Source: Mycobacterium sp. IDR2000157661
GTDB lineage: Bacteria; Actinomycetota; Actinomycetes; Mycobacteriales; Mycobacteriaceae
Reading direction: 5' to 3'
Length of the DNA: 64,000 nucleotides
NCBI RefSeq assembly: GCF_022317005.1
Contig: NZ_CP081006.1
Span: 4,588,001 to 4,652,000 of the forward strand
Below are positions 7,493-17,313 of this stretch, piece after piece. How positions within the stretch are numbered: position 1 is the first letter of the stretch; each line of letters starts with the position of its first letter. The position numbers were made by a program, and so were the translations under genes. The notes under the pieces are model-generated. The model did no database searches, had not been told where the DNA came from, and worked only from the letters and a program-made list of their open reading frames with translations.

Positions 7493-8395
7493 ATGCGTGG
7501 CTTCAAGATCTTGATCACCGGGGTGACCGGTCAGGTCGCCCTGCCCGCTGCGCGCGCGCTGGCCGCCGAGAACGAGGTCTGGGGCATCGCGCGGTTCACC
7601 GATGCCGGGGCCCGCGAGCGGCTCGAGAAAGCCGGTGTGCGCTGCGAGACCGTCAACATGGCCGCGGGCGACTTCGCATCCCTGCCCACCGATTTCGACT
7701 ATGTACTCAATCTCGCGGTAGCCAAGAGCGGCCGGTGGGACAAGGACCTGGCGGCGAACGCCGAGTCGGTCGGTCTGTTGATGGCGCACTGCCGTGGCGC
7801 GAAGGCATTTCTGCACTGCTCCTCGGCCGCGGTCTACGACCCGCCGGACGACGAGCTCCGCACCGAACGGACGGCACTGGGCGACAACCACAGACCTCTG
7901 CTGCCGACGTACTCCATCTCGAAGATCGCCGGGGAGACGGTTGCCCGAACGATGGCCCGGGTGCTCGGTATGCCGACGACCATCGCGCGGCTCAACGTGC
8001 CCTATGGCGACAACGGCGGGTGGCCGTTCTTCCACCTGGAGATGATCCTGGGCGGCATGCCGATCCCGGTGCCCCCCGGCGGTCCCGCCCGCTACAACCC
8101 GATCCACGAGGACGACATCATCGCGATGATCCCGAACCTTCTTGCCGCCGCCTCCGTTCCGGCCACCACCGTGAACTGGGCCGGTGACCAGGTCATCAGC
8201 CTGCAGCAGTGGTGTGAGTATCTCGGCTCGCTGGTCGGCAGCGAACCGGTCTTCGAGGTGAGCCCAGAGGCGTTGCGCGGCAACCCCGTCGACGTGAGCG
8301 CCATGCGCGAACTGGCCGGTGGCACCACGGTGGACTGGCGCGACGGGATGCGGCGCATGGCGGCCACGTTTCACCCCGAGCTGATCGGGTCATAG
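7493..8395 (+). CDS. NAD(P)-dependent epimerase/dehydratase (extended SDR)
   Basis: 300 residues from ATG 7493 (MRGFKILITG); a GTG at 7466 overlapping the HNH stop (GTGA) is the alternative. The Rossmann loop is ITGVTGQV, and the active-site pair is in PTYSISKIAGE (YxxxK) preceded by the catalytic Ser in FLHCSSAAVY. Extended SDRs act on nucleotide sugars or similar carbonyl/hydroxyl substrates. No sugar-nucleotide genes lie nearby, so the substrate is open. It converges with aldR, stop codons 2 nt apart. Confidence 0.85.
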   Translation: MRGFKILITGVTGQVALPAARALAAENEVWGIARFTDAGARERLEKAGVRCETVNMAAGDFASLPTDFDYVLNLAVAKSGRWDKDLAANAESVGLLMAHCRGAKAFLHCSSAAVYDPPDDELRTERTALGDNHRPLLPTYSISKIAGETVARTMARVLGMPTTIARLNVPYGDNGGWPFFHLEMILGGMPIPVPPGGPARYNPIHEDDIIAMIPNLLAAASVPATTVNWAGDQVISLQQWCEYLGSLVGSEPVFEVSPEALRGNPVDVSAMRELAGGTTVDWRDGMRRMAATFHPELIGS

Positions 8396-8397
8396 CG

Positions 8398-8913
8398 TCA
8401 CAGCGGCGATGCGCCCCGCAGGTGCTCGAAGATCAACGACGTCTGCGTACCGGCCACATCCGCGTCGGCGTTGAGGTTGTCCACCACGAAGGAGCGCAGA
8501 TCGTCGGTGTCGCGCGCGGCGACGTGCAGGATGAAATCGTCGGCCCCTGCGAGGAAGTACACGTCCATCACCTGGGGCATGCGCCGGATCTGCTCGATGA
8601 AGCTGCTGATCTTGCCGCGGGCGCTGGACTGCAGGCTCACCGAGATCATCGCCTGCAGGTGCAGCCCGATCGCCGCCGGATCGATGTCGGTGTAGAACCC
8701 GCGGATCACGCCCAGATCCTGCAGCCTGCGCACCCGCCCGTGGCAGGTCGACGGCGCGATGCCCACCTGGTCGGCCAGCGTGTTGTTGGAGACCCGCGCG
8801 TCGCGATGCAGAACGGTCAGGATCCGGCGATCGACATCGTCGAGCGCGACCGGCCGAACATCCTTCAACGAGCCGGCCTGCCGACCCCTCGATGTTGACG
8901 ATCTTTCGCTCAT
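8398..8913 (-). CDS. aldR: Lrp/AsnC-family regulator AldR
   Basis: 171 residues from ATG 8913; ATG/GTG candidates upstream to 8946 would add about 11. The N-terminal winged helix (LDDVDRRILTVLHRDARVS then LADQVGIAPSTCHGRVRRL) is followed by a RAM effector domain (IRGFYTDIDPAAIGLHLQA, VMDVYFLAGADDFILHV). It is divergent from ald with a 91-nt spacer, the same arrangement as Rv2779c (AldR) and Rv2780 in M. tuberculosis, where AldR binds alanine and controls ald. The same role is inferred here. Confidence 0.88.
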   Translation of the reverse strand: MSERSSTSRGRQAGSLKDVRPVALDDVDRRILTVLHRDARVSNNTLADQVGIAPSTCHGRVRRLQDLGVIRGFYTDIDPAAIGLHLQAMISVSLQSSARGKISSFIEQIRRMPQVMDVYFLAGADDFILHVAARDTDDLRSFVVDNLNADADVAGTQTSLIFEHLRGASPL

Positions 8914-9004
8914 AACCCCAGAATATTGAACTTTACGCGGCCTCATTGCGCTATGTCCGAATTTTCTTCACAGTGGTTCAAGCCCGCGATTCGAGGAGCG
9001 GATC

Positions 9005-10133
<1,129 letters not shown>

Positions 10134-10279
10134 CACCTCGCGCAGGCGACATTGACCGCTCCATGGGTCGCCGTCGGCAAACCATAGGGATTCGCCTGAT
10201 TCCTTCCGACTCGGCCATCCCATACCGTTTAGTCCAGCGGCTGGCGCTGGGGGGCGCGTGGGGGGACAGCCGCTCACCA

Positions 10280-10313
10280 GTCGCCCCCGGCCACGGGGGG
10301 TGGTCGGGGCGAC
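10280..10313. terminator. GC-rich hairpin between convergent ald and pepR
   Basis: GTCGCCCC (10280-10287) pairs with GGGGCGAC (10306-10313), and inside it CCAC (10291-10294) pairs with GTGG (10300-10303). No U-tract follows, which is common for mycobacterial hairpin terminators. It lies in the 198-nt gap between the ends of ald and pepR and could serve both strands. The rest of that gap shows no gene. Confidence 0.5.
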
Positions 10314-10331
10314 CTGGGGAAATGTCTGAGG

Positions 10332-11672
10332 TCAGCCCGCGATACTCCGAAGCGGTTGCGGCAACGCCCTTTTCGATGTTTGCGGACCGAGGACTGCACC
10401 GCCGAAGGGTCGGGTCAGCAGCCGGTGCGCGACGGCGTTCACCTCTTCGAGGGTGACCGCGTCGATCCTCGCCAGCGTCTGCTCGATGGTGCGGTGTTCG
10501 CCGTAGTGCAGTTCGCTGCGACCGATGCGGTGCATCCGCGAGCCGGAATCCTCCAGGCCGAGGACCAGACCGCCACGCAGGGAACCCTTGGCGATGCGGC
10601 ACTCCGATTCGGTGAGCCCGTCGCGGGCCACGGTCTCCAGCACATCGGTGGTGACCCGGACGACCTCGTCGAACCGCTCCGGCAGGCATCCGGCGTACAC
10701 CGACAGCGCACCGCCGTCGGAGAAGGTGTCGACCGTTGAGTACACGGAGTAGGCCAGCCCGCGCGTCTCCCGGATCTCCTGGAATAGACGCGAACTCAGC
10801 CCGCCGCCGAGCGCGGTGTTGAGCACCGACAGTGCCCAGCGATGCTCCCAGTGGCGGCCCGGCGTGCGGACGCCCAACGTCAGATGCGTCTGCTCGCAGT
10901 CCCGGTTGACCAGTTGCAGGCCCGGCTGCCCGCTCACCCGGCCCGTGCCTTTGCGCGGCGGCAACGGGGCACGATCACGCATCAGTCGCGGACCGAAGTA
11001 CTCGCGCGCCAGCGACACCACCTCGTCGTGGTCGATGTTGCCTGCGACCGCGAGCACCATCCGCTCGGGCCGGTAGCGCCGGGTATGGAAGGACCGCAGT
11101 TGATGCCGCGTCATCGCCGAAATCGACTGAACACTGCCGATCACCGGCCTGCCGACCGGGTGACCGCCGAACATCGCCGACAGGAAAACGTCGCCCAGCG
11201 TGTCCTCGGGATCGTCGTCGCGCATGGCGATCTCCTCGAGCACGACGTCACGTTCCACCTCGACGTCGTCGGCTGCGCACCGGCCACGCAGCACCACGTC
11301 GGCGACCAGGTCGACTGCCAACTCCAGGTCGGAATCGATGACATGCGCGTAGTAGCACGTGTGCTCGCGTGCGGTGAACGCGTTGAGCTCACCGCCGACC
11401 GCGTCGACCGCCTGCGCGATGGCCACCGCGGTGCGCGTCGGGGTCGACTTGAACAGCAGGTGCTCCAGGAAGTGCGCCGCGCCCGCCACGCTGCGCCCCT
11501 CGTCGCGGGACCCGACGTTGACCCAGACGCCCACCGATGCCGAACGCACCGATGGGACGTACTCGGTGACCACACGCAGCCCACCGGGCAGCACGGTGCG
11601 GCGCACCATCGCTGACGAACCGTCGCCGCTGCCGGCGCGGCGCAATGCCCTAGCTGTTGGCCGCGGCGGCAT
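10332..11672 (-). CDS. pepR: M16-family zinc protease PepR
   Basis: 446 residues (M. tuberculosis PepR 438). The inverted zinc motif HFLEH is at residues 67-71, with the third ligand about 76 residues later in VVLEEIAMRDD. The inactive second M16 lobe carries SSRLFQEIRETRGLAYSVYS. M16 peptidases degrade or process small unfolded peptides; the mycobacterial substrate is not known. The start (MPPRPTARALRR) lies 23 nt inside the 3' end of gpsI, so the two are probably co-translated; the pairing gpsI-pepR is conserved in mycobacteria. Confidence 0.93.
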   Translation of the reverse strand: MPPRPTARALRRAGSGDGSSAMVRRTVLPGGLRVVTEYVPSVRSASVGVWVNVGSRDEGRSVAGAAHFLEHLLFKSTPTRTAVAIAQAVDAVGGELNAFTAREHTCYYAHVIDSDLELAVDLVADVVLRGRCAADDVEVERDVVLEEIAMRDDDPEDTLGDVFLSAMFGGHPVGRPVIGSVQSISAMTRHQLRSFHTRRYRPERMVLAVAGNIDHDEVVSLAREYFGPRLMRDRAPLPPRKGTGRVSGQPGLQLVNRDCEQTHLTLGVRTPGRHWEHRWALSVLNTALGGGLSSRLFQEIRETRGLAYSVYSTVDTFSDGGALSVYAGCLPERFDEVVRVTTDVLETVARDGLTESECRIAKGSLRGGLVLGLEDSGSRMHRIGRSELHYGEHRTIEQTLARIDAVTLEEVNAVAHRLLTRPFGGAVLGPQTSKRALPQPLRSIAG

Positions 11673-13920
11673 CTGCCGGTGCAGTCTCAGGACTGGACGC
11701 CGACGCTCCGTCTTCCTGTTCGTCGACGAGGATCAGCGAGATCTTGCCGCGGTTGTCGATGTCGGCGATCTCCACGCGCAGCTTGTCGCCGACCTTGACG
11801 ACGTCCTCCACCTTCGCGATGCGCTTGCCGCGGCCGAGCTTGGAGATGTGCACCAGCCCGTCACGGCCCGGCAGCAGCGACACGAACGCACCGAAGTCGG
11901 TGGTCTTGACCACGGTTCCGAGGAACCGCTCGCCGACCTTCGGCAGCTGCGGGTTGGCGATCGCGTTGATCTTGTCGATCGCGGCCTGCGCCGACGGGCC
12001 GTCGGTCGCGCCGACGAACACGGTGCCGTCGTCCTCGATCGAGATCGACGCGCCGGTCTCCTCGGTGATCGAGTTGATCATCTTGCCCTTGGGCCCGATC
12101 ACCTCGCCGATCTTGTCGACCGGGACCTTGATCGTGGTGATCCGCGGCGCGTACGGGCTCATCTCGTCGGGGGCGTCGATGGCCTCGGCCATCACCTCGA
12201 GGATGGTCAGCCGCGCATCCTTGGCCTGCGCCAGCGCACCCGCCAACACCTGCGACGGAATGCCGTCGAGCTTGGTGTCCAACTGCAGGGCGGTGACGAA
12301 TTCCTTGGTGCCCGCGACCTTGAAGTCCATGTCGCCGAACGCGTCCTCCGCGCCGAGGATGTCGGTCAGCGCGACGAACCGGCGCTCGGTCTTGCCGTCG
12401 GCGCCCTCTACCTCCACGTCGTCCGAGACCAGGCCCATCGCGATACCCGCGACCGGAGCCTTCAGCGGCACACCGGCGTTGAGCAACGACAGCGTCGACG
12501 CGCACACCGAACCCATCGAGGTGGACCCGTTGGAGCCCAACGCCTCGGAGACCTGACGGATGGCGTACGGGAACTCCTCGACACTGGGCAGCACCGGCAT
12601 CAGCGCCCGCTCCGCCAACGCGCCGTGGCCGATCTCGCGGCGCTTCGGCGACCCGACGCGACCGGTCTCACCGGTCGAGTACGGCGGGAAGTTGTAGTGG
12701 TGCATGTAGCGCTTGCTGGTCTCGGGGCCCAGCGAGTCGATCTGCTGGGCCAGCTTCATCATGTCCAGTGTGGTGACGCCCAGGATCTGGGTCTCGCCGC
12801 GCTCGAACAGCGCGCTACCGTGTGCCCGCGGGATGACGGCGACCTCGGCGCTCAGCGCGCGGATGTCGGTGATGCCGCGACCGTCGATGCGGAAGTGGTC
12901 GGTCAGGATACGTTGCCGCACCAGCTTCTTGGTGAGCGAGCGGAACGCGGCACCGACCTCTTTCTCACGACCGGCGTACTGATCGGCGAGCCGTTCGAGC
13001 ACCTCGACCTTGATCTCGTCGGTGCGGTCGTTGCGCTCCTGTTTGCTCGCGATGGTCAGCGCCTCAGAAAGCGCTTCGGTGGCCACCGAGGCCACCGCGT
13101 AGTAGACGTCGTCGCCGTAGTCGGGGAACACCGGGTAGTCGCCCACCGGCTTGGCGGCGCGGTCGGCCAGTTCCTGCTGCGCCTCGCAGAGCGTCTTGAT
13201 GAACGGCTTGGCGGCCTCCAGACCCTCGGCCACAACGGCTTCCGTCGGTGCCTGGGCGCCACCGGCGATCAGCTCGACGACCTTGTCGGTGGCCTCGGCC
13301 TCGACCATCATGATGGCTACGTCGTCCTCATCGAGCACCCGGCCCGCGACGACCATGTCGAACACGGCACGCTCGAGCTGCTCGACTGTCGGGAACGCCA
13401 CCCAGGTCCCGTCGATCAGCGCGACCCGCACCGCGCCGATGGGCCCGGAGAACGGCAGACCCGCCAGCTGGGTCGACGCCGATGCGGCGTTGATGGCCAC
13501 CACGTCGTACAAATCGTTGGGATCCAGGCTCATCACGGTGACGACCACCTGGATCTCGTTGCGCAGGCCGCTGACGAACGACGGACGCAGCGGCCGGTCG
13601 GTCAGTCGGCAGGTCAAGATCGCGTCGGTCGACGGGCGACCCTCGCGGCGGAAGAACGAGCCGGGGATGCGCCCGGCGGCATACATGCGCTCCTCGACGT
13701 CGATGGTCAGCGGGAAGAAGTCGAAATGGTCCTTGGGGTTCTTGCTGGCCGTCGTCGCGGACAGGAGCATGGTCTCGTCGTCGAGGTAGGCGACGGCCGA
13801 GCCGGCGGCCTGCTGAGCGAGCCGGCCGGTTTCGAAGCGGATGGTGCGGGAGCCGAAGCTTCCGTTGTCGATCACGGCGGTCGATTCGTAGACGCCGTCT
13901 TCAATTTCAACTACAGACAT
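11650..13920 (-). CDS. gpsI: Polyribonucleotide nucleotidyltransferase (PNPase / GpsI)
   Basis: 756 residues. Two RNase PH-type lobes (ETGRLAQQAAGSAVAYLDDE at the first, ISALSAEV-type RALSAEVAVIPRAHGSALF at the second), then a KH domain with IGPKGKMINSI, and a C-terminal S1 domain (GERFLGTVVKTTDFGAFVSL ... GLVHISKLG). It degrades RNA phosphorolytically and makes 3' tails. The C-terminal tail is Ala/Ser/Glu-rich. It is preceded by a 316-nt leader/promoter region and overlaps pepR at its 3' end. Essential or near-essential in mycobacteria. Confidence 0.96.
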   Translation of the reverse strand: MSVVEIEDGVYESTAVIDNGSFGSRTIRFETGRLAQQAAGSAVAYLDDETMLLSATTASKNPKDHFDFFPLTIDVEERMYAAGRIPGSFFRREGRPSTDAILTCRLTDRPLRPSFVSGLRNEIQVVVTVMSLDPNDLYDVVAINAASASTQLAGLPFSGPIGAVRVALIDGTWVAFPTVEQLERAVFDMVVAGRVLDEDDVAIMMVEAEATDKVVELIAGGAQAPTEAVVAEGLEAAKPFIKTLCEAQQELADRAAKPVGDYPVFPDYGDDVYYAVASVATEALSEALTIASKQERNDRTDEIKVEVLERLADQYAGREKEVGAAFRSLTKKLVRQRILTDHFRIDGRGITDIRALSAEVAVIPRAHGSALFERGETQILGVTTLDMMKLAQQIDSLGPETSKRYMHHYNFPPYSTGETGRVGSPKRREIGHGALAERALMPVLPSVEEFPYAIRQVSEALGSNGSTSMGSVCASTLSLLNAGVPLKAPVAGIAMGLVSDDVEVEGADGKTERRFVALTDILGAEDAFGDMDFKVAGTKEFVTALQLDTKLDGIPSQVLAGALAQAKDARLTILEVMAEAIDAPDEMSPYAPRITTIKVPVDKIGEVIGPKGKMINSITEETGASISIEDDGTVFVGATDGPSAQAAIDKINAIANPQLPKVGERFLGTVVKTTDFGAFVSLLPGRDGLVHISKLGRGKRIAKVEDVVKVGDKLRVEIADIDNRGKISLILVDEQEDGASASSPETAPADAAAANS

Positions 13921-14236
13921 GGGTGTCCGGTTGGCCTCTCTGGTTCACTGTTCAGCTGTTTCGCGTCGTCACAGCGGTCGAACCATCGGCCTCGATGCGG
14001 CTACGGCCGTCGATCGAAGCTGCCGGCAGTCAGATCCGGCAGCCACTACCGAAGACCGCGCGATCGAGCGGGGTCCGATATGACGCTCGCGGGAGCGGTA
14101 CTCGCGGAACTGCGAAACCGCACCCGAGTCGTTCGCGCCGAGGCGGCTGACGAACCAGACCATCGTACTCTGCCGCAGGTACCGGGCCGAAATCCCGACG
14201 GGCCGGGGCAGGCCGCCCGGAATGGGTGCCTCGTCG
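13921..14236 (-). other. Intergenic region rpsO-gpsI; leader of gpsI
   Basis: 316 nt without a convincing gene. A 64-residue reading frame on the minus strand (13969-14163) has no recognisable feature and is Arg/Ser-rich, so it is probably chance. M. tuberculosis carries the lipoprotein gene lppU here; no remnant is visible. The stretch probably holds the gpsI promoter and 5' untranslated leader, including the stem-loop at 14019-14043. Confidence 0.5.
14019..14043 (-). promoter_or_regulatory. Stem-loop in the gpsI leader (or rpsO terminator)
   Basis: GCTGCCGG (14019-14026) and CCGGCAGC (14036-14043) form a perfect 8-bp stem with a 9-nt loop, 99 nt upstream of the gpsI ATG. In enterobacteria a stem-loop in the pnp leader is the site of PNPase autoregulation. 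Whether this hairpin does the same, or ends rpsO transcription, cannot be decided from sequence. Confidence 0.4.
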
Positions 14237-14506
14237 TCAGCGACGCAGGCCGAGGCGCTCGATCAGCGAGCGGTAGCGCGCCACGTCGACCTGTGCGACG
14301 TACTTGAGCAGCCGGCGCCGACGGCCGACCAGCAGCAGCAGACCGCGCCGCGAGTGGTGGTCGTGCTTGTGCACCTTCAGGTGCTCGGTCAGGTCGGCGA
14401 TGCGCCTGGTCAGCAGGGCGACCTGAGCCTCCGGGGAGCCGGTGTCGGTGTCATGCAGGCCGTACTCGCCCAGGATGGTCTTCTTCTGTTCGGCGGTGAG
14501 CGCCAC
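14237..14506 (-). CDS. rpsO: 30S ribosomal protein S15
   Basis: 89 residues from the GTG at 14506 (MALTAEQKKTILGEYGLHD), exactly the family length. A GGAG Shine-Dalgarno lies about 9 nt upstream. Family motifs DTGSPEAQVALLT, HKHDHHSRRGLLLLVGRRRR and LLKYVAQVDVARYRSLIERL are all present. S15 binds 16S rRNA early in small-subunit assembly. Upstream readings in the same frame are spurious. It lies between ribF and gpsI, the usual mycobacterial order. Confidence 0.97.
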   Translation of the reverse strand: MALTAEQKKTILGEYGLHDTDTGSPEAQVALLTRRIADLTEHLKVHKHDHHSRRGLLLLVGRRRRLLKYVAQVDVARYRSLIERLGLRR

Positions 14507-14526
14507 GAAATCAACTCCGTCTGTTT

Positions 14527-14567
14527 CAGTCCGCGGGATCATCTGACGGCGTGGCCGCCGCGGACTG
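14527..14567 (-). promoter_or_regulatory. 10-bp inverted repeat in the rpsO leader
   Basis: CAGTCCGCGG (14527-14536) and CCGCGGACTG (14558-14567) are perfect complements separated by 21 nt. The structure is 20 nt upstream of the rpsO start, next to its Shine-Dalgarno. It may be an S15-type autoregulatory leader structure or the terminator of ribF; the position so close to the RBS favours a role in rpsO expression. Confidence 0.45.
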
Positions 14568-14628
14568 CAGCGCACACCAGGTCGGCCAGGAGTCTAACAG
14601 CGCGCCGGTGACGCGGTGAAATCGCAGC

Positions 14629-15609
14629 TCAGCGGGACAGGATAGTGCGGGCGTTCTCGGTATCGGCGCCCATCTGCGCGACGAGGTGCTCGACCTCGGC
14701 GAACTTCTCCTGCCCACGCAGGCGGGCCACGAAGTCGACCGCGACGTGCTGGCCGTACAGGTCGGCGGTGGTGTCCAGGACGAACGCCTCGACCGTGCGG
14801 GTGCGACCGGAGAACGTCGGGTTGGTGCCCACCGACACCGCGGCCTGGTAACGCTCCCCGGGGACGACGGTGCCGGTGATCGGGCCGTGGCCGAGCACGG
14901 TGAACCACGCCGCGTACACACCGTCGGCGGGAATCGCCGAGTACATCGGCGGCGCGACGTTGGCGGTCGGGTAGCCAAGCACCTTGCCGCGTCCATCGCC
15001 GCGCACCACCACGCCCTCGACGCGGTGCGGCCGGCCCAGCGCTTCGGCGGCGGCGACCACGTCACCGGCGTCCACGCAGGACCGGATGTAGGTCGAGGAG
15101 AAGGTGACGGACTCGTCCTGGTTCGTGTCGGCGACCTCCGAAACCAGCGTCATGCCCTCGACCGCGAAGCCGAACCGCTCACCGGCCTTGCGCAGCAGCG
15201 CGACGTTGCCCGCTGCCTTCTTGCCGAACGTGAAGTTCTCCCCCACCACGACCTCGACGACGTGCAGGCGCTCGACCAGCAGCTCGTGGATGTAGCGCTC
15301 GGGGGTCAGCTTCATGAAGTCCGAGGTGAACGGCACGACCAGGAACACGTCGATGCCCATCTCCTCGACCAACTCGGCGCGCCGCGTCAGCGTGGTGAGC
15401 TGGGCGGGATGGCTGCCGGGAAAGACCACCTCCATCGGGTGGGGGTCGAACGTCATCAGCACGGTCGGCACCCCGCGCGAGCGGCCGGCCTTCACAGCAT
15501 GGTTGATCAGCTCCTGATGACCGCGGTGCACACCGTCGAACACGCCGATGGTGAGGACGCATCGGCCCCAATCGGTCGGGATCTCGTCCTGTCCCCGCCA
15601 GCGCTGCAC
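14629..15609 (-). CDS. ribF: Bifunctional riboflavin kinase / FAD synthetase
   Basis: 326 residues from GTG 15609. The N-terminal nucleotidyltransferase has LTIGVFDGVHRGHQEL and the FSSTYIRSC segment; the C-terminal flavokinase has GKVLGYPTANV and ERYQAAVSVGTNPTF. It phosphorylates riboflavin to FMN and adenylates FMN to FAD. It runs into rpsO on the same strand with a ~120-nt spacer. The divergent mntR starts 80 nt upstream. Confidence 0.95.
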   Translation of the reverse strand: MQRWRGQDEIPTDWGRCVLTIGVFDGVHRGHQELINHAVKAGRSRGVPTVLMTFDPHPMEVVFPGSHPAQLTTLTRRAELVEEMGIDVFLVVPFTSDFMKLTPERYIHELLVERLHVVEVVVGENFTFGKKAAGNVALLRKAGERFGFAVEGMTLVSEVADTNQDESVTFSSTYIRSCVDAGDVVAAAEALGRPHRVEGVVVRGDGRGKVLGYPTANVAPPMYSAIPADGVYAAWFTVLGHGPITGTVVPGERYQAAVSVGTNPTFSGRTRTVEAFVLDTTADLYGQHVAVDFVARLRGQEKFAEVEHLVAQMGADTENARTILSR

Positions 15610-15689
15610 GGGGCTAGCCTACGGCGCGAACACGGCCCGCCGCTTCGCTGGATGCCCAGATGAGGTGACCGTTGCCTAAACTTTGTCCT

Positions 15690-16394
15690 GTGAGTCCTGC
15701 CGGCGATGCGCGCGACCTGACGACGGTCGCCCAGGACTACCTGAAGGTCATCTGGACCGTGCAGGAGTGGTCGATGGAGAAGGTCAGCACCAAGCTGCTG
15801 GCCGAGAAGCTCGGCGTGTCGGCCAGTACGGCCTCCGAATCCATCCGCAAGCTGGCCGACCAGGGCCTGGTCAACCACGAGAAGTACGGCGCGGTGACGT
15901 TGACCGACGCCGGCCGGGCCGCCGCGCTGGCGATGGTGCGCAGACACCGGTTGATGGAGACCTTCCTGGTGCGCGAACTCGGCTACAGCTGGGACGAGGT
16001 GCACGAGGAGGCCGAGGTGCTCGAGCACGCGGTCTCGGATCGGATGCTGGACCGCATCGACGCCAAGTTGGGCCATCCGACGCGCGATCCGCACGGCGAC
16101 CCGATTCCGGCCACCGACGGCCAGGTGCCGACCCCCGACGCGCGGCAGCTGTCGGTGTGCCGCGACGGCGACACCGGGGTCATCGCCCGCATCTCCGATG
16201 CCGATCCCGAGATGCTGCGCTACTTCGACAGCGTCGGCATCAGTTTGGATTCCCGCCTGCACGTGCTGGCCCGCCGTGACTTCGCCGGCATGATCTCGGT
16301 CGCCATCAAGTCCGCCGATGCCGGCGAGGACGACCCCGGCACCACCGTCGACCTGGGCAGCCCTGCCGCGGAAGCGATCTGGGTGGTCAGCTGA
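15690..16394 (+). CDS. mntR: DtxR-family manganese-dependent regulator (MntR/SirR, Rv2788-like)
   Basis: 234 residues from GTG 15690 (MSPAGDARDLTTVAQDYLK); a TTG at 15672 is in frame but unlikely. N-terminal winged helix VSTKLLAEKLGVSASTASES, then the metal-binding dimerisation domain (RRHRLMETFLVRELGYSWDE, EAEVLEHAVSDRMLDRID) and a C-terminal SH3-like FeoA domain. The ligand-position residues Met (LME) and Glu/His in this dimer helix fit a Mn rather than Fe sensor. M. tuberculosis Rv2788 represses Mn uptake. A sequence TTGCCTAAAC just before the start could be part of an autoregulatory site (speculative). Confidence 0.9.
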   Translation: MSPAGDARDLTTVAQDYLKVIWTVQEWSMEKVSTKLLAEKLGVSASTASESIRKLADQGLVNHEKYGAVTLTDAGRAAALAMVRRHRLMETFLVRELGYSWDEVHEEAEVLEHAVSDRMLDRIDAKLGHPTRDPHGDPIPATDGQVPTPDARQLSVCRDGDTGVIARISDADPEMLRYFDSVGISLDSRLHVLARRDFAGMISVAIKSADAGEDDPGTTVDLGSPAAEAIWVVS

Positions 16395-16404
16395 GCAGCG
16401 CGCG

Positions 16405-17313
16405 TCAGAGCGTGGCGGGCCGGATCACGACGACCGATTTCGTTCGCGTGCCGCGATCTTCGAGCAAGGCCACCACCCGGCCGTCGGAATCGGTTGCGGC
16501 ATAGACGCCTTCGATCCCGGCAGGCGTCAGAGGTCGCCCGTGGCTGGCGCCGTCGGCCTCCTCGGCGGTCAGCACGCGCCGCGGGAAGGCCAGCAGGCAC
16601 GCCTCGTCGAGCGAGTAGCTCAACCGGGGTTCGTCGGCCAGCTCCTCAAGCGTGCGGGCCTCCTCGAGTCCATACCGTCCCACGCGGGTGCGCCGCAGCG
16701 CCGTCAGATGCCCGCCGACACCCAGGGCGTCGCCGACGTCGCGGGCGAGCGCGCGGATATAGGTGCCGCTGGAGCAGTCGACCTCCACGTCGACATCGAT
16801 GAGTGCGGAATGCCTGCGCACGGCCACGACGTCGAACCGGCCGATGCGTACCCGGCGCGCGGCCAGTTCGACGGTCTGTCCGTCCCGGGCCAATTTGTAG
16901 GCACGCTGGCCGCCGACCTTGATCGCGCTCACCGCCGACGGGATCTGGTCGATCTCGCCGCGCAGCGCTGACACCGCCTGCTCGATCTGGGTATCGGTGA
17001 TATGCCTGGCCGACATCGTCTGCAGCAGCTCACCTTCGGCGTCCTCGGTCGACGTCGTCTGGCCCAGCCGGATGGTGGCCGCATACGCCTTGTCGGCCGC
17101 GGTGAGCAGGCCGAGGATCTTGGTGGCGCGCTCGATCCCGACGACCAGCACGCCGGTGGCCATCGGGTCCAGGGTGCCCGCGTGCCCGACCTTGCGGGTG
17201 CCGAAGAAACGTCGGCACCGGCCGACGATGTCGTGGCTCGTCATCCCGGCGGGTTTGTCGACGACGACCAGGCCTGGCCCTAATCTGCTCCTCGCGTGCG
17301 CGGCATCCGTCAC
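16405..17313 (-). CDS. truB: tRNA pseudouridine(55) synthase
   Basis: 302 residues from GTG 17313, which overlaps the pptT stop (GTGA, 17310-17313). The catalytic motif GHAGTLDPMATGVL carries the nucleophile Asp; KPAGMTSHDIV, KAYAATIRLG and SSGTYIRALARD are the other family motifs. It makes pseudouridine-55 in the T-loop of tRNAs. The C-terminus looks like the usual mycobacterial TruB C-terminal extension. It converges with mntR, stops 10 nt apart. Confidence 0.96.
   Translation of the reverse strand: MTDAAHARSRLGPGLVVVDKPAGMTSHDIVGRCRRFFGTRKVGHAGTLDPMATGVLVVGIERATKILGLLTAADKAYAATIRLGQTTSTEDAEGELLQTMSARHITDTQIEQAVSALRGEIDQIPSAVSAIKVGGQRAYKLARDGQTVELAARRVRIGRFDVVAVRRHSALIDVDVEVDCSSGTYIRALARDVGDALGVGGHLTALRRTRVGRYGLEEARTLEELADEPRLSYSLDEACLLAFPRRVLTAEEADGASHGRPLTPAGIEGVYAATDSDGRVVALLEDRGTRTKSVVVIRPATL

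Noticed and set aside
13969..14163. 64-codon minus-strand reading frame between rpsO and gpsI
   Set aside because: No RBS, no recognisable motif and Arg/Ser-rich composition; more likely leader sequence.
11359..14307. 982-codon plus-strand reading frame opposite gpsI
   Set aside because: Antisense shadow of a conserved gene in high-GC DNA; composition is low-complexity His/Arg/Asp/Leu and no family motif is seen.
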